A stretch of 64,000 nucleotides of DNA, from assembly GCA_029262235.1 (NCBI GenBank), contig JAJCZU010000002.1, positions 1-64,000 on the forward strand, in the 5' to 3' direction. This document shows positions 50,332 to 59,107 of this stretch, piece by piece. The stretch comes from Candidatus Eiseniibacteriota bacterium. Its GTDB lineage: Bacteria > Orphanbacterota > Orphanbacteria > Orphanbacterales > Orphanbacteraceae. Each line of letters starts with the position of its first letter. Position 1 is the first letter of the stretch. The notes beneath the pieces are model-generated. The model saw only the letters and a program-made list of their open reading frames with translations. It made no database searches and was not told the origin of the DNA. The position numbers and the translations under genes were made by a program.

Positions 50332-51729
50332 ATGCACAGGAAGGGACCATTGACGCTCGCGTTTCTCGCCCTGGTGGGCGACTACGCCGCGGTATCGGCG
50401 GGACTCTTCCTGGCGTTCTGGGTGCGGTTCGCGTCGGGCTGGTTCGCGGCGCCGCTGGGTGTGCCGTCGTTCGAGCTGTACCGTCCGGCGCTGCTGCTCG
50501 CGGCGCTCGGCTGGACGGCGATCTACGTTTCTTACGGACTCTACGATCCGGCGCGCGGCCTCAGGCGACAGGACGAGATCCTGCTTGTGCTGAAAGGCAC
50601 GGTTTTCGCGGCGATCTTTCTGATGGCGGCGGGCTTCCTGTATCGCGAAGTTTCGTTCTCACGTCTCTACTTCGTGCTCGCGATGTCGCTCGGCTTCGGT
50701 TCGGTCATCACGATGCGCATGGCCCAGCGCCGGTTGCGCCGAATGTTTCGCCGGCGCGGTTTCGGCGTGCAGCGCATCCTGCTGGTCGGCAGCGGCGCGC
50801 TCGGTCTCGCGGTACGGGAGCGCATCGACCGGAACCCGGACTTCGGCTACGAACTGGCGGGCGTCGTAACGGAAGACGGCGGCGCGACGGAGGGAGGGCA
50901 TCCGGCGTTCGGCTCGTGGGCGGAACTCCCGGCGCTGGTCGTGAAGCATGACATCGATCGCATTTTCATCGCGCTTCCGGAGGCACCGGAAGAAGCGGTC
51001 GCCCGGATCGTGCGCAGCTGCCAGCATCTCCCGGTTCAGTTCGAAGTGGTGCCGGATCTTTTCGGCCGCATGAACGAACGGATGCGTCTCACTGAAATGG
51101 ACGGCATCCCGCTCCTGGGGGTCAAAGGCTTCCCGCTCGAGTCATGGAACCGCTTCATGAAGCGCACGTTCGACATCCTGGTGGCCGCTGTGCTGCTGGC
51201 GGTGTTCGCCCCGATCGGGCTGGCGATCGCCGTTTTGATCCGGCTCGACTCGCGCGGCCCGATTCTCTACAGGCAGATCAGGCTGGGTCGCGACGGCCGC
51301 ATTTTCCGCATCCACAAGTTCCGGTCGATGCAGGAGGGCGCCGAGGCGTCGACGGGGCCGGTATGGTCTTCGGCGGGGGACTCACGAACCACGCGGATCG
51401 GGTCGATCCTAAGACGAACGAGTCTGGATGAGCTGCCGCAGCTCTGGAACGTGCTGAAGGGGGATATGTCCCTTGTCGGACCGCGCCCGGAGCGGCCGCA
51501 TTTCGTCCGGCAGTTCGGAGAGCGGATCCCGCGCTATTTCGATCGTCATCGCGTCAAGTCGGGCATGACGGGCTGGGCGCAGGTGAACGGCCTCCGTGGG
51601 AATACGTCGGTCGAGGAGAGAACGCGTTATGACGTATTTTATGTCGAGAACTGGTCGCTCTTCTTCGACGTCAAGATCCTGCTGCTGACGCTGCGGCATG
51701 TCGTGAAGCACGCGGCGGAATCGAAATAG
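50332..51729 (+). CDS. Polyprenyl-phosphate sugar-1-phosphate transferase (WcaJ/WbaP type)
   Basis: A 465-residue membrane enzyme. Four N-terminal hydrophobic helices, a Rossmann-like middle (I-L-L-V-G-S-G-A-L-G), then the bacterial sugar transferase domain with K-R-T-F-D-I-L-V-A-A, H-K-F-R-S-M-Q, R-T-S-L-D-E-L-P-Q-L-W-N-V-L-K-G-D-M-S-L-V-G-P-R-P and R-H-R-V-K-S-G-M-T-G-W-A-Q-V-N-G-L-R-G. It transfers a hexose-1-phosphate to undecaprenyl phosphate and so starts a repeat unit, probably for the polysaccharide built by the upstream glycosyltransferases. GGGAG upstream supports ATG 50332. Confidence 0.93.
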   Translation: MHRKGPLTLAFLALVGDYAAVSAGLFLAFWVRFASGWFAAPLGVPSFELYRPALLLAALGWTAIYVSYGLYDPARGLRRQDEILLVLKGTVFAAIFLMAAGFLYREVSFSRLYFVLAMSLGFGSVITMRMAQRRLRRMFRRRGFGVQRILLVGSGALGLAVRERIDRNPDFGYELAGVVTEDGGATEGGHPAFGSWAELPALVVKHDIDRIFIALPEAPEEAVARIVRSCQHLPVQFEVVPDLFGRMNERMRLTEMDGIPLLGVKGFPLESWNRFMKRTFDILVAAVLLAVFAPIGLAIAVLIRLDSRGPILYRQIRLGRDGRIFRIHKFRSMQEGAEASTGPVWSSAGDSRTTRIGSILRRTSLDELPQLWNVLKGDMSLVGPRPERPHFVRQFGERIPRYFDRHRVKSGMTGWAQVNGLRGNTSVEERTRYDVFYVENWSLFFDVKILLLTLRHVVKHAAESK

Positions 51730-51807
51730 GGTGATCAGACGCCTTGCGCCCCCCGGGGCCTCGGGGCTACGATGAGCCGGACATTCGTCCCCAGGAAAGG
51801 GTGAGAT

Positions 51808-52167
51808 TTGAAGAACGTATTGATGATCCTCTTCTGCGTTTCGCTCGGCGCCATCGGCCAGCTCACGCTGAAGCACGGCATGAACTCGGTCGGCGCCATC
51901 ACGAAGACCGGCGCGATCATGAAAGTGTTCGGTGCGTTCTCGAACCCGTTCGTGCTCGCCGGCTTCGTGCTCTACGGTTTCTCCGCACTCGTCTGGATGA
52001 TCGTGCTCTCGCGCGTCGAAGTGAGCTGGGCGTACCCCATGGTAAGCATCAGCTACGTCATCGTGATGGCCGCATCCTATTTCCTCTTTCAGGAAGACGT
52101 GGATCTCGCGCGGATCATGGGAACGCTGATCATCTGCGTCGGTGTCTTCCTGGTCGCCCGCTCGTAA
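51808..52167 (+). CDS. Small EamA/SMR-like membrane transporter
   Basis: A 119-residue protein with four hydrophobic helices, the size of SMR and ArnE-type proteins. G-Q-L-T-L-K-H-G-M near the N-terminus and V-S-W-A-Y-P-M-V-S-I in the third helix fit the EamA/SMR superfamily, whose members in glycan loci can act as lipid-linked sugar flippases. TTG 51808 follows AGGAAAGG. The three-base gap to udk suggests co-transcription. The substrate is inferred from context only. Confidence 0.75.
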   Translation: MKNVLMILFCVSLGAIGQLTLKHGMNSVGAITKTGAIMKVFGAFSNPFVLAGFVLYGFSALVWMIVLSRVEVSWAYPMVSISYVIVMAASYFLFQEDVDLARIMGTLIICVGVFLVARS

Positions 52168-52170
52168 TCG

Positions 52171-52800
52171 GTGACTTCTCCTGTCGTCATCGGTCTTGCC
52201 GGCGGGAGCGGCTCCGGGAAGACGACCCTCGCGCTTCGCATCGCGCACGAGCTGCGCGGCGAAAGCGTGGCGGTGCTCTCCCACGACGCCTACTATCTCG
52301 ACCGCTCGGACCTTTCGATGGAAGAGCGCGTCAAGATCAACTACGACCATCCTTCGGCCTTCGATAACGATCTCGTCCTGCAACATCTCGCAATGCTCCT
52401 GGCCGGGGAGGCGATCGAGCGCCCCGTGTACTCGTTCGTCGAACACACGCGCGAAAAAGATACGCTGCGGCTCGAGCCCGCCCACGTGCTGCTGTTCGAG
52501 GGGATCCTGGTGCTCGAAAGCGAGAAGCTGCGGTCGAAGATGGACGCGCGAATCTTCGTCGACTGTGACGAGGACGAGCGCCTGATCCGGCGGCTGCGAC
52601 GCGATGTCCGCGACCGCGGGCGCGAGATCGACGCGGCCGTGAAGCAGTATCTGAAGACGGTGAAACCGATGCACCAGCAGTTCGTGGAGCCTTCGAAGCG
52701 TTACGCGGACCTCATCGTGCCGCGCGGCGGGCACAATCAGGTCGCGATCGACCTCATGCTCGACCATGTGCGCGCGATTCTCGGAAGGGGCAAAGCATGA
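52171..52800 (+). CDS. udk: Uridine kinase
   Basis: A 209-residue P-loop kinase with G-G-S-G-S-G-K-T-T near residue 11, D-H-P-S-A-F-D-N-D and V-Y-S-F near residue 86, and a basic R-R-L-R-R-D lid. Normal length for Udk. It phosphorylates uridine and cytidine. Starts with GTG 52171. Its stop overlaps the next start (ATGA), coupling it to the UbiA-family gene. A phosphoribulokinase-like role is possible but the uridine-kinase motifs fit better. Confidence 0.88.
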   Translation: MTSPVVIGLAGGSGSGKTTLALRIAHELRGESVAVLSHDAYYLDRSDLSMEERVKINYDHPSAFDNDLVLQHLAMLLAGEAIERPVYSFVEHTREKDTLRLEPAHVLLFEGILVLESEKLRSKMDARIFVDCDEDERLIRRLRRDVRDRGREIDAAVKQYLKTVKPMHQQFVEPSKRYADLIVPRGGHNQVAIDLMLDHVRAILGRGKA

Positions 52801-53687
52801 TCGGCGCATTCTTTCAGTCGTGCCGGCCGCGTGAATGGACGAAGAACGTCCTCGTGTTTGCGGCGCTCGTTTTCTCGAATCATCTATTCGATCAGAGCTA
52901 CTTTCTGCGATCGCTTGCGGCGTTTTTTCTGTTTTCGTTCACGGCGTCTTCGATTTATTTATTGAACGATCTCGCGGATCGCGAAAAGGACCGCGCGCAT
53001 CCGAAGAAGAAGAACCGGCCGATCGCGTCGGGGCGCCTGCCCGTCGGCGCGGCGCGCGCCGGGATCGCGCTGCTTGCCGTGCCGTCGTTCCTCGCCGGCT
53101 TTTATCTGAGCCCCGAGTTCGGCATCGCGCTCGCAATCTACTTCGCGATCAACGTGGCGTATTCGTACAAGCTGAAGAACAGCGTCATCATCGACGTGCT
53201 CATCATCTCGCTCGGCTTTCTGATTCGCGCGATCGCGGGCGTCGAGGCGCTTCGCTCGATCGACCCGGCCGTCGTGCTTTCGCCGTGGCTTCTCGTCTGC
53301 ACGTTCTTTGCGTCGCTCTTTCTCGCGGTCGGCAAACGGCGCGCCGAACTCATGCTGCTCGAAGGGGGCGCCGGTTCGCACCGGGCGTCGCTCATGAAGT
53401 ACTCGCTCCCGCTGACCGACCTCATCATGTCGGTGACCGTCGGCGCCACCGTGCTTTCGTACGCCCTCTATACGATCTGGCCCGACACGGTCGCCAAGTT
53501 CGGGACCGACCGCCTGATCTACACCGTGCCGTTCGTGGCGTACGGCCTCTTCCGGTACTGCTATCTGGTCTTTCAGAAGGGGAAGGGCGGGAATCCGGCC
53601 GAAGCGCTCCTCGCGGACCGCCCGATGGGCGTCAATATCCTGCTCTGGCTCGGCGCGGTGCTTGCCATTCTCTATGTTCACGGCTAG
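52797..53687 (+). CDS. UbiA-family prenyltransferase, decaprenyl-phosphate phosphoribosyltransferase-like
   Basis: A 296-residue polytopic protein. The first motif is L-L-N-D-L-A-D-R-E-K-D-R-A-H-P-K-K-K-N-R-P-I. The N-D-x-x-D-x-x-x-D-x-x-H-P signature and the following R-P-I-A-S-G are typical of the branch that includes mycobacterial Rv3806c, which links phosphoribose to decaprenyl phosphate for arabinan synthesis. A polyprenyl-phosphate pentose donor would suit the nearby GT-C and polysaccharide genes. Substrate is inferred from family resemblance. Confidence 0.82.
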   Translation: MIGAFFQSCRPREWTKNVLVFAALVFSNHLFDQSYFLRSLAAFFLFSFTASSIYLLNDLADREKDRAHPKKKNRPIASGRLPVGAARAGIALLAVPSFLAGFYLSPEFGIALAIYFAINVAYSYKLKNSVIIDVLIISLGFLIRAIAGVEALRSIDPAVVLSPWLLVCTFFASLFLAVGKRRAELMLLEGGAGSHRASLMKYSLPLTDLIMSVTVGATVLSYALYTIWPDTVAKFGTDRLIYTVPFVAYGLFRYCYLVFQKGKGGNPAEALLADRPMGVNILLWLGAVLAILYVHG

Positions 53688-53696
53688 CCTGACGGC

Positions 53697-54602
53697 ATGC
53701 TGCGCTATCGCTCCCACGCCAAGATCAATCTCTTCCTCGAAGTAGGCGCGCTCCGCGACGACGGCTTTCACGAAATCCGCACTACGATGCAGACGGTTTC
53801 GCTTGCGGACGAGTTGACGTTCGAGCGGGCGGGTGCGGGCGTGGTCACGGTGACTTGTGACGCGCCCGACATTCCGGGGGGCGAAGAGAATCTCGTGCAT
53901 CGCGCGGCCGTGCTGCTGCGCGCGCACGCAGGCGACGCTTCTCTTGGCGCGCGCATTCACATCGCGAAGCGTGTGCCCGCGGGCGCGGGGCTCGGCGGCG
54001 GTTCGTCGAACGCGGCGTGCGCACTCATCGCCCTTTCCAAACTCTGGCATCTCGAAACGAATGAACGAACGTTCATTCAGCTCGCCGCGAAACTCGGTTC
54101 CGATGTTCCGTTCTTTTTATATGGAGGGGCCGCGCACTGCACCGGAAGAGGCGAAAGGGTTTTCCCGCAGCCGTCACTGAGTGAGTCGCACGCGTTTCTG
54201 CTCGTCACTCCGAACGTTCATGTCAGTAGTGCATTTGCTTATAACGAGTTAGATCGATTCCGGTTGACAAGCGGATTCACCGCTCCTAAGATGGGCCCAC
54301 CCGAGGAGGACATGCCCGGGCCGGGCGCTCTTGTGAAGCGTCTTTACAACAGTTTCGACGAAGTCGTGCTGCCCGCTTTCCCCATCATCCGCGATGTAAA
54401 GTCGCGCATGGCAGGACACTGTTCGTCGCACGTTATCTTGAGTGGAAGTGGATCCTCTCTGTTCGGTGTGTTGGCTCCGCCGGGTGTTGAGAGGGACTTC
54501 GCCAGCGAGTTCGCGGATTGCCGCCTCGCGCAAGTGGTCCATCCGACGGATCACGGAATCGTTTTGATTCCGCCCGTTGCAGAAGACGAACCCGGGGGGT
54601 AA
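53697..54602 (+). CDS. ispE: 4-diphosphocytidyl-2-C-methyl-D-erythritol kinase
   Basis: A 301-residue GHMP kinase of the non-mevalonate isoprenoid pathway. A-K-I-N-L-F-L-E at the N-terminus, P-A-G-A-G-L-G-G-G-S-S-N-A-A for ATP binding and L-S-G-S-G-S-S-L-F-G near the end are the family motifs. The product feeds polyprenyl phosphate synthesis, consistent with its neighbours. Followed by spoVG after 3 bp, a gene order seen in many bacteria. Confidence 0.95.
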   Translation: MLRYRSHAKINLFLEVGALRDDGFHEIRTTMQTVSLADELTFERAGAGVVTVTCDAPDIPGGEENLVHRAAVLLRAHAGDASLGARIHIAKRVPAGAGLGGGSSNAACALIALSKLWHLETNERTFIQLAAKLGSDVPFFLYGGAAHCTGRGERVFPQPSLSESHAFLLVTPNVHVSSAFAYNELDRFRLTSGFTAPKMGPPEEDMPGPGALVKRLYNSFDEVVLPAFPIIRDVKSRMAGHCSSHVILSGSGSSLFGVLAPPGVERDFASEFADCRLAQVVHPTDHGIVLIPPVAEDEPGG

Positions 54603-54605
54603 GCG

Positions 54606-54890
54606 ATGGATATCACCGAAGTCAGGGTCACAATCCGGCCCGACGACAAGCTCAAGGCGTTTGCCAGCATCACATTTGATCACTGCTTCGTTATTCGAGG
54701 TCTCAAGGTGATCGAAGGGAATAAAGGTCTCTTCGTCGCGATGCCCAGCCGGCGTCGGCCCGACGGCACCTTCCAGGATATCGCGCACCCGATCAACGCG
54801 CCCATGCGCGAGGAGATCGAAAGCCGCGTCATCTCGCAATACCTCGAAGAAGCCGGCGGGGCCGAGGAGATGACCCAGTCCGCCGTTTGA
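54606..54890 (+). CDS. spoVG: SpoVG family regulator
   Basis: A 94-residue protein of the usual SpoVG size. I-T-E-V-R-V, L-K-A-F-A-S-I-T-F-D, F-V-I-R-G-L-K-V-I-E-G and A-M-P-S-R-R are the conserved blocks. SpoVG binds nucleic acid and regulates varied genes in bacteria. The family adds a DNA/RNA-binding regulator, probably co-transcribed with ispE. Confidence 0.95.
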   Translation: MDITEVRVTIRPDDKLKAFASITFDHCFVIRGLKVIEGNKGLFVAMPSRRRPDGTFQDIAHPINAPMREEIESRVISQYLEEAGGAEEMTQSAV

Positions 54891-54922
54891 TCGTGGCACG
54901 CACACAGCCCGCAATCACATCT

Positions 54923-54994
54923 TGGGGCGTAGCCAAGCGGTAAGGCACCGGGTTTTGGTCCCGGCATGCGCAGGTTCGAATCCTGCCGCCCCAG
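54923..54994 (+). tRNA. tRNA-Gln (anticodon TTG)
   Basis: TGGGGCG pairs with CGCCCCA, with a D-loop, the anticodon loop TTTTGGT and the T-loop TTCGAAT. Discriminator G, CCA not encoded. Confidence 0.94.
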
Positions 54995-55045
54995 TATTTT
55001 GCCCTCTTCGTGCTCCTTAGTCGGTTCACCGCCTGACATCCTATC

Positions 55046-55075
55046 TTGACAGTTAAGTGTTATATATGGTATAGG
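55046..55075 (+). promoter_or_regulatory. Promoter of the subtilase gene, leaderless geometry
   Basis: TTGACA (55046-55051), an 18-bp AT-rich spacer and TATAGG (55070-55075), 8 bp before ATG 55084. No Shine-Dalgarno sequence is present. Confidence 0.55.
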
Positions 55076-55083
55076 TTGGTGTT

Positions 55084-57462
55084 ATGAAGAGCGTGCTGAC
55101 ACTGTCTGATGCTCATTCCTCTCATTGTGCGAAACAAAACGCCCACGTTTTCCTTTCTCTCCTACTCTTTACTTTACTTCGCGTGATGCCATTGCAGGCG
55201 AGTTTGATCGTTGTCGATGTCGACGGCGATCACTCAAACGGCCCGGACACGCTGACAGCGGAAACGGGGGACACCCTCACACTTGATGTTTGGATTCTCG
55301 CCGTCGATTCGATGCACGCTTTTGGTATTACTCTCGGAGATTCTTCCGGCGCAACGCGCTGGGTGCCCGAAGCGGCGTCGGCGGTCTACTCCACGCCCGG
55401 CTCGTGGAGCGATGTCGCGGTTCAGACGGACAGCGACAGCTCGATTATCGTTCTGCAATCAACCGATTTTGGTCTGGACACCCATATTGCTTCCCCGAGC
55501 AAATTGGCCACAGTCCGCTTTACTGTATCTTCGTTGGATTCCTGTCTTCGAATTGTGGTTAATCTTGCTGAATCCGGGTGGTTCGAAGTATCGCTCGGAG
55601 ATTCCGCTTTCGATGCGTTCGAGGGGCCGGTCTTTTGCTCGGGGGAAGAGTCGGCCGGCGCCGGAGGCGGGGAGTCGGAAGGCAGCGAGGGAAATGAAGA
55701 AGAGAGCCCGGAAGAGAAGCCGTCATTCCTCGGCCGATACGACTGCTATGAGGAGCTGATCGAGGTCATGTTCGCCCCGGAATCCCGTGTCCGGATGCGA
55801 AACGGGGCGCTGGTGGATTTGTCCGCGCGGAACGCTCTGAATGACCTGGAAACTGTCACCGAGAAGGCGGGGGAAGTGACCTGGAGGCGCTTCTCATCCG
55901 TACCGGAAAGCCGCTTCGATGAGCTCAAAGAGGTCGGAGAGAGCCGGTCCGGCAAGTCGCTCTACAATATGAACAATATCTACATCATGAGGATACCGGC
56001 GTCAGCGGACGAATGGCAGCTATGTCTTGATCTCGAGAAGTTACCCGGTGTGTTGCGCGCGCGGCCACTGCCGGACATGCCGCTCGATCAGGCATGCAGC
56101 GTTCCCTTGTATGATTCCTTGCAAGTCTATCTCGACTCGGCGGGATCGACCCCGACGGGCATCGACGCGGAGTATGCGTGGACGCAGCCTGGGGGGGATG
56201 GAAGCAATGTCACCGTTTGTGTTGTTGAAAAACGGTTCTACTGGGAACACGAAGACCTGACAAGAGTCGATTCCGCATCCGAAGTGAATCCTGACGCTTG
56301 GAAGGGGCCATCTTGGCCAGTATGGATCTCGGATCAGCATGCGACGCAAGTTGCCGGAATCGTGGTGGGCGACAGCAACAGTTTTGGTGTCACGGGAATA
56401 GCTCATGGTGCCACCTTTCGATCAGCCATCACGTCCACGGACGTTGGGGGCCCAGTGCCATTTAACTATATACCCTCCGCGCTTGCTGCCGCGGCTGCAT
56501 CACTCACCGCCGGAGATGTAATCTCCGTTTCCATCGCGGTCGAGTATGGTGGTATGCCAAGTGTCCTACTCCCCGTCGAATGGCACGGCGATGCGTATCC
56601 CGACTCCCAGTCCTTGAACTCTGCGCGAGTAGCTATAGAAACCGCTGTTGCGAATCGTATCAATGTTGTATTGGCTGCAGGAAATACGTCTGCGAACATC
56701 GATAGTCTGCCATGGCTCGAGGACTCCGGTGCGATCATTGTCGGGGCAGGTGGCAGTAGTGATGGCGGAGATACGGAATTCTGTCCGCAAGGTGATCTAC
56801 AGCGCTGTAATGGAGGCGCTCAGTCAGGCTCGAATTATGGAGATTCCGTTGATGTGCAAGGAATCGGAAAGCTAGTGGTTACGACTGGCAAGGGTGATTT
56901 CGACTCTTCCGGCGGCAAGTCCTGCTATTTCTCAGGCGACTTCAACGGAACTTCCAGCGCTACTCCTATGGTGGCTGGCGCCGTCGCGAACATCGTTTCT
57001 TATTGGAAAGAGAATATCTCGCCTGTTCCCCCTCAGCCTAGGCAGATCCGCGAACTTCTGATTCGCACCGGTACCGCTCAGATCAACCCAGAGACCGGAC
57101 ATATCGGGCCACGACCGGATTTGAAGAGTGCCTTGGGGGAGATTACAGCGACCTCTGTCAGCTTGGGCGAAGCTGAGACTGTCAAACGCGTGACGGGGCT
57201 ACGGATTGCTCCGAATCCGGGAAACCCCAAGACTCGAATTACGTTCATGTTGAACATCGCAATGGATGTCATTGTGACTATTCATGATGTTCAAGGACGG
57301 ACCGTAACGACTCTCCTGGACCGGAGACTCGGTGCTGGAGAGCACAGTGTTGAATGGGATGGGCGCGACACCACAGGCCGTAGTGCAGCATCCGGTATCT
57401 ATTTTTGCCAGTTGCGATTCGGAGGACGCGTCGAGAGCGAAAGGATGGTCTTGCTGAGATGA
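55084..57462 (+). CDS. Secreted subtilase-fold protein with cohesin-like N-terminus and FlgD-like C-terminal domain
   Basis: A 792-residue protein. A Sec signal ends near L-Q-A-S. Residues 40-185 look cohesin-like (V-D-V-D-G-D-H-S-N-G-P-D then T-G-D-T-L-T-L-D-V-W). A Glu/Gly/Ser-rich linker precedes an I9-like pro-region (about 215-345), then the S8 domain: E382 in V-C-V-V-E-K-R-F-Y-W-E-H-E-D-L where subtilisins have Asp, H419 in D-Q-H-A-T-Q-V-A-G, N534 in A-A-G-N-T-S, and S624 in G-T-S-S-A-T-P. The last 85 residues are a FlgD-like sorting domain ending R-M-V-L-L-R. The Asp-to-Glu change may alter or abolish catalysis. Lower GC than core genes. Coupled by ATGA to the next gene. Confidence 0.85.
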   Translation: MKSVLTLSDAHSSHCAKQNAHVFLSLLLFTLLRVMPLQASLIVVDVDGDHSNGPDTLTAETGDTLTLDVWILAVDSMHAFGITLGDSSGATRWVPEAASAVYSTPGSWSDVAVQTDSDSSIIVLQSTDFGLDTHIASPSKLATVRFTVSSLDSCLRIVVNLAESGWFEVSLGDSAFDAFEGPVFCSGEESAGAGGGESEGSEGNEEESPEEKPSFLGRYDCYEELIEVMFAPESRVRMRNGALVDLSARNALNDLETVTEKAGEVTWRRFSSVPESRFDELKEVGESRSGKSLYNMNNIYIMRIPASADEWQLCLDLEKLPGVLRARPLPDMPLDQACSVPLYDSLQVYLDSAGSTPTGIDAEYAWTQPGGDGSNVTVCVVEKRFYWEHEDLTRVDSASEVNPDAWKGPSWPVWISDQHATQVAGIVVGDSNSFGVTGIAHGATFRSAITSTDVGGPVPFNYIPSALAAAAASLTAGDVISVSIAVEYGGMPSVLLPVEWHGDAYPDSQSLNSARVAIETAVANRINVVLAAGNTSANIDSLPWLEDSGAIIVGAGGSSDGGDTEFCPQGDLQRCNGGAQSGSNYGDSVDVQGIGKLVVTTGKGDFDSSGGKSCYFSGDFNGTSSATPMVAGAVANIVSYWKENISPVPPQPRQIRELLIRTGTAQINPETGHIGPRPDLKSALGEITATSVSLGEAETVKRVTGLRIAPNPGNPKTRITFMLNIAMDVIVTIHDVQGRTVTTLLDRRLGAGEHSVEWDGRDTTGRSAASGIYFCQLRFGGRVESERMVLLR

Positions 57463-58028
57463 ATCCTCTAGTCCGAGTAGTCCTGATTGCTTGTGTGAGC
57501 GCCAATTGCACCTTCGCCTTCGCCGATTCCCTCTTTGTCGAACTTGACATCGACGGAATCGTTGGCAACGGTCCCGACTGCGATACGTTCCACGTCGGAG
57601 AGTTGATTGACGTGGACATTTGGTTTCGTGGCGAGCGCCTTTTGATTGGTGGCGCCGTGCGACTGTGCTACAGCAGTAATCCATCCGGCCCGTCTCTGAC
57701 CAACTTCGGTTTTCAGTTCAATGTTCCGAGCTCCTGGGGGACGGACGTCCAACCCCCGTCGGGCAGCTGTTTCGCGAATCAATACTCTGCGACGTCCGGC
57801 TTTCCTCTGTTTCCGATTGCCCTGGATTGGAAGTGGGGAACGAACGCATACCTGGCGATCGGAAACTCGACGTGCATTTTCACTGTTGACCCTCCGGCAA
57901 GCGGATGGGCCGATACATTGGGCGTTTCCGGACTGTTCGATTCCGTCGTCACGGCGAAAGTGGTAGTGATCGGCGCGACGGCAACGGAGTCGGCGAGTTG
58001 GTCCGATCTGAAGAGTCTCTTTCGCTAG
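57459..58028 (+). CDS. Secreted cohesin-like protein with C-terminal SWSDLKSLFR motif
   Basis: A 189-residue protein. A Sec signal is cleaved near F-A-F-A-D. The mature start L-D-I-D-G-I-V-G-N-G-P-D and V-G-E-L-I-D-V-D-I-W-F-R-G mirror the first module of the upstream subtilase, so both carry related cohesin-like sandwiches. There is no FlgD-like domain. The protein ends S-W-S-D-L-K-S-L-F-R, similar to the end of the secreted protein at 23613-24374. The ATG overlaps the subtilase stop, so the two are made together and may form one surface complex. Confidence 0.75.
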   Translation: MNPLVRVVLIACVSANCTFAFADSLFVELDIDGIVGNGPDCDTFHVGELIDVDIWFRGERLLIGGAVRLCYSSNPSGPSLTNFGFQFNVPSSWGTDVQPPSGSCFANQYSATSGFPLFPIALDWKWGTNAYLAIGNSTCIFTVDPPASGWADTLGVSGLFDSVVTAKVVVIGATATESASWSDLKSLFR

Positions 58029-58055
58029 AGGCCCGCACACCCCCTGTTCTTTTCC

Positions 58056-58084
58056 TTGACCCCCTCACAAGCCATTCCTATACT
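58056..58084 (+). promoter_or_regulatory. prs promoter
   Basis: TTGACC (58056-58061), a 17-bp spacer and TATACT (58079-58084), 47 bp before the prs ATG. Confidence 0.7.
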
Positions 58085-58131
58085 TGTCTTTCTGTGGTTT
58101 TCCGGGCCCATGCGGCCCTCGGAGCGAGGAC

Positions 58132-59064
58132 ATGGCCGGAAGTTGCAAAGTATTCCCGGGAGGCGCCCACCCGAAACTCGCGAAGGATATCGCGCGTTCG
58201 ATGGGTATCTCGTTGGGAGCAGTGGATATACGGCGTTTCGCCGATGGCGAGGTATTCGTCAAGATCGGGGAGAACGCCCGCGGGGTCGACGCCTTCGTCG
58301 TCCAGCCGACGTTCGCTCCGGCTGAGAACCTGCTGACGCTTCTTATAATGATAGACGCGCTGAAGCGCGCTTCGGCCCGGCGGGTCACGGCCGTGATCCC
58401 GTATTTCGGCTATGCGCGCCAGGATCGCAAAGACCGCCCCCGTGTGGCGATCTCGGCGAAGCTGTGCGCGAACCTGATCGCGGTGGCGGGCGCGGACCGC
58501 GTGCTGACGATGGACCTGCATTCGAGCCAGATCCAGGGGTTCTTCGATATCCCGCTCGACCACCTGTACGCGGCGCCGGTGCTGATCGAGCATTGCGTGA
58601 ACCGCGGGATCAAGGATCTTGTGGTGGTGGCGCCGGATATCGGCAGCGTGAAGATGGCGCGCGCGTACGCGAAGCGCCTCGACGCGGGCCTGGCGATCAT
58701 CGACAAGCGCCGCCCGGAGCCGAACGTGGCCGAGGTGTATCACGTGATCGGCGAGGTCGAAGGCAAGAACGTCTTCATCGTCGACGACCTGATCGACACG
58801 GCGGGAACGATCGTGGCCGCGGCGAAACGGCTCAAGGCCGACGGCGCGCGCGACATCTACGTGGCGTGCACGCACCCGGTGCTCTCGGGCCCGGCGATCG
58901 ACCGGCTGAACGAGTCGGATATCAAGGAAGTGATCGTGACGGATACGATTCCGCTCACGGCAAAATGTGACAAAATACGAGTACTGTCCGTGGCGGGTCT
59001 GCTCGGCGAAGCAATCCAGCGTATTCACCGTGAAGAATCGGTGAGTTCGCTTTTCGTCGACTAA
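58132..59064 (+). CDS. prs: Ribose-phosphate pyrophosphokinase
   Basis: A 310-residue PRPP synthase of usual length. G-G-A-H-P-K-L-A, F-A-D-G-E-V-F-V, Y-F-G-Y-A-R-Q-D-R-K for ATP, M-D-L-H-S-S-Q-I-Q-G-F-F and the PRPP loop V-D-D-L-I-D-T-A-G-T are all present. Supplies PRPP for nucleotides and, in this window, possibly for the UbiA-type phosphoribosyltransferase. GGAGCGAGG precedes ATG 58132. Heads the prs-rplY-pth run. Confidence 0.97.
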   Translation: MAGSCKVFPGGAHPKLAKDIARSMGISLGAVDIRRFADGEVFVKIGENARGVDAFVVQPTFAPAENLLTLLIMIDALKRASARRVTAVIPYFGYARQDRKDRPRVAISAKLCANLIAVAGADRVLTMDLHSSQIQGFFDIPLDHLYAAPVLIEHCVNRGIKDLVVVAPDIGSVKMARAYAKRLDAGLAIIDKRRPEPNVAEVYHVIGEVEGKNVFIVDDLIDTAGTIVAAAKRLKADGARDIYVACTHPVLSGPAIDRLNESDIKEVIVTDTIPLTAKCDKIRVLSVAGLLGEAIQRIHREESVSSLFVD

Positions 59065-59107
59065 GACAGCCTCCAGTTACGGGGCGGACGCCCCGGGAGT
59101 GAATACG

